Positions 58,031 through 64,000 of a stretch of 64,000 bases of DNA are shown one piece after another. Each line of letters begins with the position of its first letter. Position 1 is the first letter of the stretch. Under the pieces are notes generated by a model. It did no database searches. It was not told the origin of the DNA and saw only the letters and a list, made by a program, of their open reading frames with translations. The stretch is from Euryodendron excelsum. Taxonomy: Eukaryota > Streptophyta > Magnoliopsida > Ericales > Pentaphylacaceae. The stretch covers positions 32,326,501-32,390,500 of the forward strand of contig CM065388.1 of assembly GCA_033060915.1 (NCBI GenBank). The letters are read 5' to 3'. Position numbers and translations under genes: made by a program.

Positions 58031-59877
58031 ATGGCAGACGCGGTTGATGACGGTTCTGAGAGGAGAAGTCGCTCGGGGAAGGCGGCCCGGACAGATTCTA
58101 CTGGTGGCTCTAGTCGATCTAGAGGTAGTCGGCGATCTACCGGATGATCTTCCTCCAGTCAAAATGGGCAGGGGAGTACGCTACCTGTCGACCCTTTTCC
58201 TCCGGTTGAGCAGGCTTTCGCCAAGGAGATTGATGCTGAGGAGGAGGTACCGGGGCCTGGGGATCAGGTGACCGATTATGAGAGAGCTTCTTCCAGGCAT
58301 AGGTAGACTGATGCTGACTTGGGAGATCTGCAGATACCGGACGTCCCACCACTTGGGGATCTTACTTATCACCCCAGTGTGTACTCTAGACAGCATTTAC
58401 CACCTCCGCGGGTACATACAGCTTTTAGAGGGGCTGTTCATCAGGTTTTTGTGACCATACAGTGGGCTACCCGATCATATTGTGCCTTCTTGGCGGAGAT
58501 CGGATTCGGCGCTTTTATGGGATTACAAGCTAACCGCTTGAACTGGCATTTGGTACTGACACTTGTTGAGAGGTGGTTCGGGGAGACCGAGACCTTTCAT
58601 TTTGTCGGCTTCGAGTTAGGTCCCACTCCTTTGGATTGGGCGATTATTACAGGGCTCTCCTTTGTCGGCCGGCAGATCACTTTGCATCCAGTTAGTACGG
58701 ACGAGGCCTGTTTGCTGTTAGACTTACCTCCTCCTGAGCGTTCTGCCTTTCCAGTCTCGTGGATCAGTCAGGATGACCGCACTTTTGCTTCTGAGCCATC
58801 GCCTGCCAGGCAGGATATCATGAGACGACGACTTGTGCTGTATATCATCTTTAGCTGTTTCTGCAACAATAACAAGTCACTCGTGCCATGCCGTTTGGTG
58901 AGTATAGTAGTCGATCTTGGAGCCTTATCTGAGCTGGACTGGGGGTCCTCTCCTTTGGCTGCTTTCTTCGGTCGATACGGGTTCGGACTTCTTCTCATTG
59001 GGGTAGCATGACTAGCTTCTGGCCTTTCCTCGTTTGGTGGAGCTACGAGTACCTTCCTGTTCGTCGCCCTACAGTTGTTGAGGATGATCTCTATCCTCGT
59101 GCTTTGAGGTGGGCTTGTGACCGGGTAGCCCAGCTATCAGAGATTACTGACTTTGTGATGCTCTGGGCTAACCTAGAGTTGATTGAGGCGAGGGATGTGA
59201 CCTGGCGGCCCTTCATTGGATCAGTCCATTACGAGACAGTCTGGTACCTGGTCCCGTTATCCTTGTCGAGAGCTACTTTTCTCAGTGATGACACCTGGGA
59301 GTCCTATCTTGGAGAGCAAAACTGGCGACAGTTTCATAAGGAGTTTCAATCAGCAGGGGCTCCGCCAGAGTATATGTTTGGAGCCCTGATGGCGGGGGTG
59401 CCCATCCCGTACCAGGAGCATCAGCCAGGTGCCAAGTTCTTACTTCCTCCGGATACAGATTATACTGCGCACTTTAGGGCTCATTCGGTCGGTGCCTTCA
59501 CCCGGTTTGAGGTAGTAGTCGATGGGTATGCTATTGGCTAAGAGGTAGTTGACTTGTGGCGCCGTGCTGGAGGATATGTGGCCCAGGCCGAGTTTACTGT
59601 TGTGAGAGACCAGAGAGATCAGTACCAGATAGAGCGGGACCAGTACCAGGTCGAGGAAGCTTCCCTGACAGCTCGGTTATCTTAGATGGGTGGTGGGGGG
59701 GGGTATGTTATTCTTTCTTTGCTCCTTCTTGCTCTGTTGTTGCTTAGTTCCTTTTGTATGCAGCTGATTTCGGTTCTGTCTTCCCTGCAGGATGGTGGTG
59801 CTTCGAGTAGTTATCCTCCTCCTCTGATGCCGAGTTTTGGGGATTTTGATCCAGATGACATCGACTTTGACCTGTGA
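58031..59877 (+). pseudogene. Antisense plant-mobile-domain (PMD) gene of element C, best copy
   Basis: Plus-strand gene, antisense to C. Start MADAVDDGSERRSRSGKAAR lies one base after the intron acceptor. A Ser/Arg- and acid-rich N-terminus leads to LQIPDVPPLGDLTYHPSVY. The PMD core is at 58480-59530: FLAEIGFGAFMGLQANRLN, ERWFGETETFHFVGFELGPT, PLDWAIITGLSFVGRQI, SFWPFLVWWSYEYLPVRRPT, DDTWESYLGEQNWRQFHKEF. It ends with a Gln/Glu-rich stretch, an 88-bp intron (59703-59790), and the exon DGGASSSYPPPLMPSFGDFD...DL. Breaks: stops at 58145, about 58310, 59539 and 59683, and a one-base frameshift near 58975. About 600 codons if unbroken. PMD proteins are plant transposon-related proteins; this one's role is unknown. 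Confidence 0.8.
59703..59790 (+). other. Intron 2 of the antisense PMD gene (C)
   Basis: GTATGT donor, pyrimidine-rich interior, TTCCCTGCAG acceptor. It splits the MGGGG end of the PMD exon from DGGASSSYPPP. Phase 0 is expected from the F copy; here a run of nine G at the donor has probably changed length and disturbed the frame. Confidence 0.65.
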
Positions 59878-61848
59878 TAGATGCCCCTTGTAGAGACTCT
59901 GATCCTCTTTTGCCCCTTGTCCCTGAGTTATATTTATGATAGAGAGTTTTATTATAATATTTTGTAAAAAAATGGACATTTATGGTACTTAGATGCATGG
60001 ATAGACAAAGACATTTACGATCCTTTATGCTAAGTATATGATCAGATGCATGTGATGTATGATGATGTTAGATATTTATTACAAGAGTTGATGTTGGTGA
60101 CTTCTATTTCTACAGGGAGTTATATCCTATGTGTGCGAAGCCCATGCTTTTTTTTTTTTTTTTTACATATGCACATGGTAGAAGTATGTTAATAAAATGA
60201 CACAAGATGCTGTTAGACTTGTAGTCTTGGGAATGGTAACTCCCTCCTCCTCGGGAGTCTAGCCTCTCCTCTGGCTCAACCTTACTTTGATTGGATGATA
60301 GCACTTCGCACCTTTCTCAACCTCTTGATCGCCTTCAACTCTTTGTCTTAGGGTTAGTGTATAGGGTTATTGGGCTGAGACTCTTGACTCTCGGGGTTTT
60401 AGCAACAACTTACCTGACCTTTGGCAGAGTGATAAGTGGCCAGTCATTTTAATCTGAGAAGACTTTGTTTAGGACCGTAATGCAGGCTAGATTATGGGGT
60501 TTTAGAAACAACGGGATATGCAGGTTCAAATCTAATGTTGTTTTTGGTAGGGTTTAGATCCATACTATCCTTGATTCCTTTTCAGTAGGATTAGCATCCT
60601 TCTTTAGTTTTGGTAGCGTATCTAGCTCATTTAGATCAAGCAATCTGCTTTTAATCAGAGGGGACTTTAATAGGGTTGTAACGTAGGCCATGGTTTCAGG
60701 GTTTTGCAAGAAAATGGTAAAGGCTCAAACCTATTGTTTCTACTAGGTTTCCTTGTAACCTAGGACCACCTTTAAATTTTCTTCTCGCTTTTGGCCATAT
60801 ACTTCTCAGGGTGAAAATGACCCTGGTCTTTCACCCTTTCTATATACTTTTTGAGATAAACATGACTTTCTTCTCATTTGATCTTCTTATACGCTTTTGA
60901 AGATAACTCAATCATGATTTTCTTCAGGCCTTTCAGTAAAGGATTTTTTATTTTTTTTTGGCCTCTTGCCCCTTGGCAACTCCTTTCCTTTGCTTTTTCT
61001 TTCTATTTCTTTTCTTTTCTTTTATGAAACGAAACAATTCTTTAACCCTTTTCCCTTAAACCTTTTCCCTTGGTAGTTCAATAAACCCAGTGTGGGAGGT
61101 GATCCTTAGTTTGGGGTTTTGTTAAGAAGGGATTAGTGGCTCAACGGGTTTGGCAAGGGGTTGCTTTTGACTGTATGAAAAATGAAATGAGGGCCTCTCT
61201 TCACTTTGAATTAGATTGCTTGATCCATAGAGTTTTCAACACTACCCTAGCATGATAGAGGTGGACACCACTCCTAGAGTTCTTTACTATTTTCTGCCCC
61301 AGTGTGGGGAGGACAGTCTTGGATCAGGGTTGACAAAGAAAATTTTCACTTTCTGCGAAGCACTAGGGGTTAAGCAAAGGGAATATGAGCACATTTGTTT
61401 ATTTATTTAGTGATTTATTCTTTATATGTGGGGAAATGAAAGATGGCTCCTATTCATTTTGATAAACTGGCCACACATCGCTTAGCCTCAAAGTCTCGCA
61501 AGTGCCGCCTTTAGGTAGCATCCTCACTTATCCTTATTCTCTCTCTCTGTGGAAGGCTGATCATTTGGCGAGTGGTTAACTTATGCTATCATCTCTTCAA
61601 GTTGGATCATTCCATAAGATAAACCATGCCCCTTGCGTAGAAAGTAATCACCATTCTCCAGGGAAGACAAGACAATAACAATGGAATAAATGACTGTCAT
61701 TTGATTATTATTATTATTTTTACAGAAAGCATAAAATTCTTAAACAATAAGAAGATGTAAGCATTAATTTAAAGACAGGAAGTAAGAGGGATAGAAAGAA
61801 AGTGGGTGACAACACCCCTCTCTTGTACGCTTTTGCAAGGAATCCATT
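59878..61848 (-). mobile_element. Non-coding repeat region of element C (in place of pol)
   Basis: It matches the repeat region of B in order: the GACCGTAATGCAGGCT units (60470-60770), the GGCCTCTTGCCCCTTGGCAAC block (about 60960), and the CCCAGTGTGGGAGG and CCAGTGTGGGGAGG units (61085-61400). A T-run lies at 60148-60164. No protease, reverse transcriptase, RNase H or integrase motif can be read on the minus strand, where pol should follow gag. Confidence 0.65.
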
Positions 61849-63907
61849 TTAGTACGGCCTTGGGATAATTCCCACTTCTTCAATGCTCCATTCACGACCC
61901 GGATCCCCGGGTAAGGCGAGACAAGCAAAAGCTTCTCCTAGAGCTTCAAAGATGTTGACACTATTAATGCGGTTGTCAGCCTCCTTCTTGCTCTTTGCAG
62001 CGGGTTCTTCTGTAAACAGGGTGACCAGCTCACCCCTTTCCAATTCGAATGGCTCTGCCTGTTCTCTTGACTCTTCTAGTCCCCAACCCATGTCTTCGTA
62101 GTTGTACTCAGTTACGGGCCAAGGGTTTTCCAGTAAGTGACTTTCAGTTGCGGCATACTTCGGGTGTAGAAATTCATTACCCCACCCATCGGCAGTTATG
62201 CTTTCAATGTGTTCTTCCTTTGGCAACATTGGCTCCTCAATGGGCCAGTCAGAAGCATCAGGCACCTCATCAGGGTCATAGAAGATAAATTGGGCATAGT
62301 CGGAGATCTTCCTTCCAGTCACTTTCTTCATCGGCCTCCCAATCGCTCTCATAACCTTCGGCCTCGAACTCGTCGATTTCTCCCTCGCCTTGTATCTCTA
62401 CTAGTATCATATTGACGGTGTGATCTGGCAGAGGGTTAGCGGTCACATTGGGAGTGGGAGCAGGTTTTACTGGCTGCAAATCAATGGTCTTATTATCAAT
62501 CAAGTCTTGGATCTTGTGCTTGAGAGCGAAGCAGCTTTCGATGTCATGCCCCTGGCCACCTGAATGGTACTCACATATAAAGGCAGCATTAAAGGTTGGG
62601 GGAAGAGGGCTTGGCAACAGGATAGCAGATACGGGTTTCAGGATGTTGTTCTTCAGAAGGCTATGGTAAGCCTCAGTTTGGGTGCAGGCTAAGGCATTGA
62701 AGGTACGGATGTGTCTAGCAGGTCTATTGAAGTTGGGTCGTGCCCCAGCGGGACCATAGTTTGGTGTTGGAGCAGGCATGGTCAAGGTGGGCAAGGGCAG
62801 GACTGGGGGTGATTGTAGCGGGGGTCGGTATTGGGGTGGTTGGCTAGGCAGAATAGCAGACACTTCGCTTTCCTTCCTAATCGTGCCCCTTGTAGTGGCC
62901 ACCTTCTTGGCTATGTTGGTGGTATTTTCTCCAGTCTTGGCATAGGGATCTGTGATTCTTCCTATCTTGAGGCCGTTTTCTATCATTTCCCCCTGCATGA
63001 TGAGTTCGGAGAAGCTTTTTCCCACACTTGTGTAGAGCCTTTCATAGAATATACCTTGGAAAGTATGTACGAACAGTTGTACGTACTCATTCTCCTCCAA
63101 CAGGGGATTAACTTGTGCAGCGGCCTCCCTCCATCTTAGGGCATATGCTTTAAAGCTCTCCTTCTCACCCTTGCTCATCGTCATCAAGGACCAGCGATCG
63201 GAAGTGAGATCGATGTTGTGACGGTATTGGGCTTTGAACGCATTGACTAGCTCCATCTAGGTGGTGATTTTCCTTAAGTCCAGATGAGCAAACCATTGCA
63301 AAGCCGACCCTGTGAGGCTGTGTTGGAATAACTGCATAAGGAGCTTTGGGTCGTTGTCATGTCCACTAAGCGTTCCAGCATATAGACGAAGATGAGCAAT
63401 GGGGTTACCGGTACCGTCGTACTTCTAAAAGTTAGGCATTTTAAACTTAGCAGGTTTTGGGTGGTCAGGGAAGAAACAGAGCTCATCATAAGAAGTGAAC
63501 CCGTAAACATCGTGGCCGTGGAGACTTCGCAATGAATCTTCTAGTCCTTGGATTTTCAGACTAAGAGGATCTAGAGAGGCCTTCTTTATTGCAGGTGAAA
63601 GCAATATGGTCTCTTCTTCTTCAGTGTTGACTCCTTTGGCATCTTCCTTAGTCCTCCCAGCATTGTCGGACTGAAGCATGATTATTGGATTAGCGGGTTC
63701 AAGGTCTTTGGATGAAGTCATAGATGATGACGGGACTGCAGTAGCATCCTTCATAGCCAGAGTTTGAATGAGTTTGAGCATCTCATCCATCTTAGTTCTC
63801 ATTTCATTGACTTCCTCTCGAGAGACCTGAGAAGATTCTTTAGGGTTAGTGGCCATCAGTGATGCTCTTTGCCGGGTAATAATGGGATCCCTAGGTGGAT
63901 GTTGCAC
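61849..63907 (-). pseudogene. gag: gag of element C (Ogre/Tat type), nearly intact, followed by linker
   Basis: Minus strand, start at 63907. The N-terminal coiled region (residues about 28-50) has REEVNEMRTKMDEMLKLI. The capsid-type core spans residues about 135-330, with HPKPAKFKMPNF, KYDGTGNPIAHLRLYAGT, LTGSALQWFAHLD, VNAFKAQYRHN and SKGEKESFKAYALRWREAA. A Pro-rich stretch then leads to a zinc-knuckle-like CEYHSGGQGHDIESC (about residue 445) and LKHKIQDLIDNKTIDL, the arrangement of Ogre/Tat gag. It has in-frame TAG codons at 63425-63427 and 63257-63259 (the second where Trp is expected) and a frameshift near 62290-62340. After that an acidic linker (SDYAQFIFYDPDEVPDASDW) runs to 61849. No protease follows. 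It would form the particle core; here it is probably no longer translated in full. Confidence 0.85.
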
Positions 63908-64000
63908 TTTCTTGGGAGCAATGTTGACTTAGTTCAAAGTGACTTCTGTAACAGAAATAGAAGAGGAAGAAAGAAAAAGACAAAAACACAAGTCCCAAGT
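63908..64000 (-). mobile_element. Leader of element C (start of 5' side)
   Basis: Purine-rich on the plus strand (GAAGAGGAAGAAAG) directly upstream in sense of the gag start. The 5' LTR and primer site of C lie right of the window. Confidence 0.5.

Noticed and set aside
63274..63510. Minus-strand ORF overlapping gag
   Set aside because: Shadow frame of the gag pseudogene between its two TAG codons.
1..64000. tRNA, rRNA or microRNA genes
   Set aside because: I saw no cloverleaf A/B-box pair or rRNA-like block; the hairpins found are short LTR palindromes rather than miRNA precursors.

Overview
This window looks like a stretch of a large, repeat-rich plant nuclear genome, most likely an angiosperm. 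I recognise no intact host gene. Almost everything is LTR retrotransposon DNA in nested insertions, most of it Ty3/gypsy elements of the Tat/Ogre type: LTRs of about 4.6-5.3 kb, a tRNA-Arg-like primer site, an Ogre-type gag, and an extra gene on the antisense strand. One Tekay/Del-like chromovirus and one CACTA transposon end are also present.

Layout, left to right. (1) 1-6258: leader, primer-binding site and 5' LTR of element A (minus strand; the rest lies left of the window). A sits inside element F. (2) 6259-17561: the 3' half of F (plus strand), with a non-coding repeat region, an antisense plant-mobile-domain (PMD) pseudogene, a 98-bp tandem array, a polypurine tract and a 4.6-kb 3' LTR. 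F belongs to a clearly diverged subfamily and is inserted in an older LTR fragment, G (17562-18475). (3) 18476-21632: unassigned AT-rich DNA ending in a CACTA-type terminus. (4) 21633-22511: patchwork LTR fragment H. (5) 22512-26786: 3' LTR and broken pol of chromovirus E (minus strand). (6) 26787-34176: 3' LTR and antisense PMD gene of element D, inserted in E. (7) From 34177 past the right edge: element C, inserted in D. Its 3' LTR is split (34177-38330 and 55880-56683) by element B. (8) 38331-55874: complete element B with two LTRs and a CCTGG target-site duplication. (9) 56684-64000: the rest of C, with polypurine tract, antisense PMD gene, repeat region and gag, but no pol.

On the right the insertion order is E, then D into E, C into D, B into C. 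On the left it is G, then F into G, A into F. All the Tat-type copies in which the interior can be read appear non-autonomous. B has neither gag nor pol and C has gag without pol, so they would need enzymes from a partner element.

The most interesting system is the antisense gene carried between the gag side and the 3' LTR. It has a non-coding first exon, a long intron in the 5' UTR, a PMD exon, a short phase-0 second intron and an acidic last exon. This layout is shared by C and the very different F. In B the first coding segment is kept but the core is a different protein. Short GC-rich palindromes lie just upstream of the LTR TATA box, and related ones lie just upstream of the antisense gene's first exon. 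The antisense genes and gag all carry stops or frameshifts in these copies.
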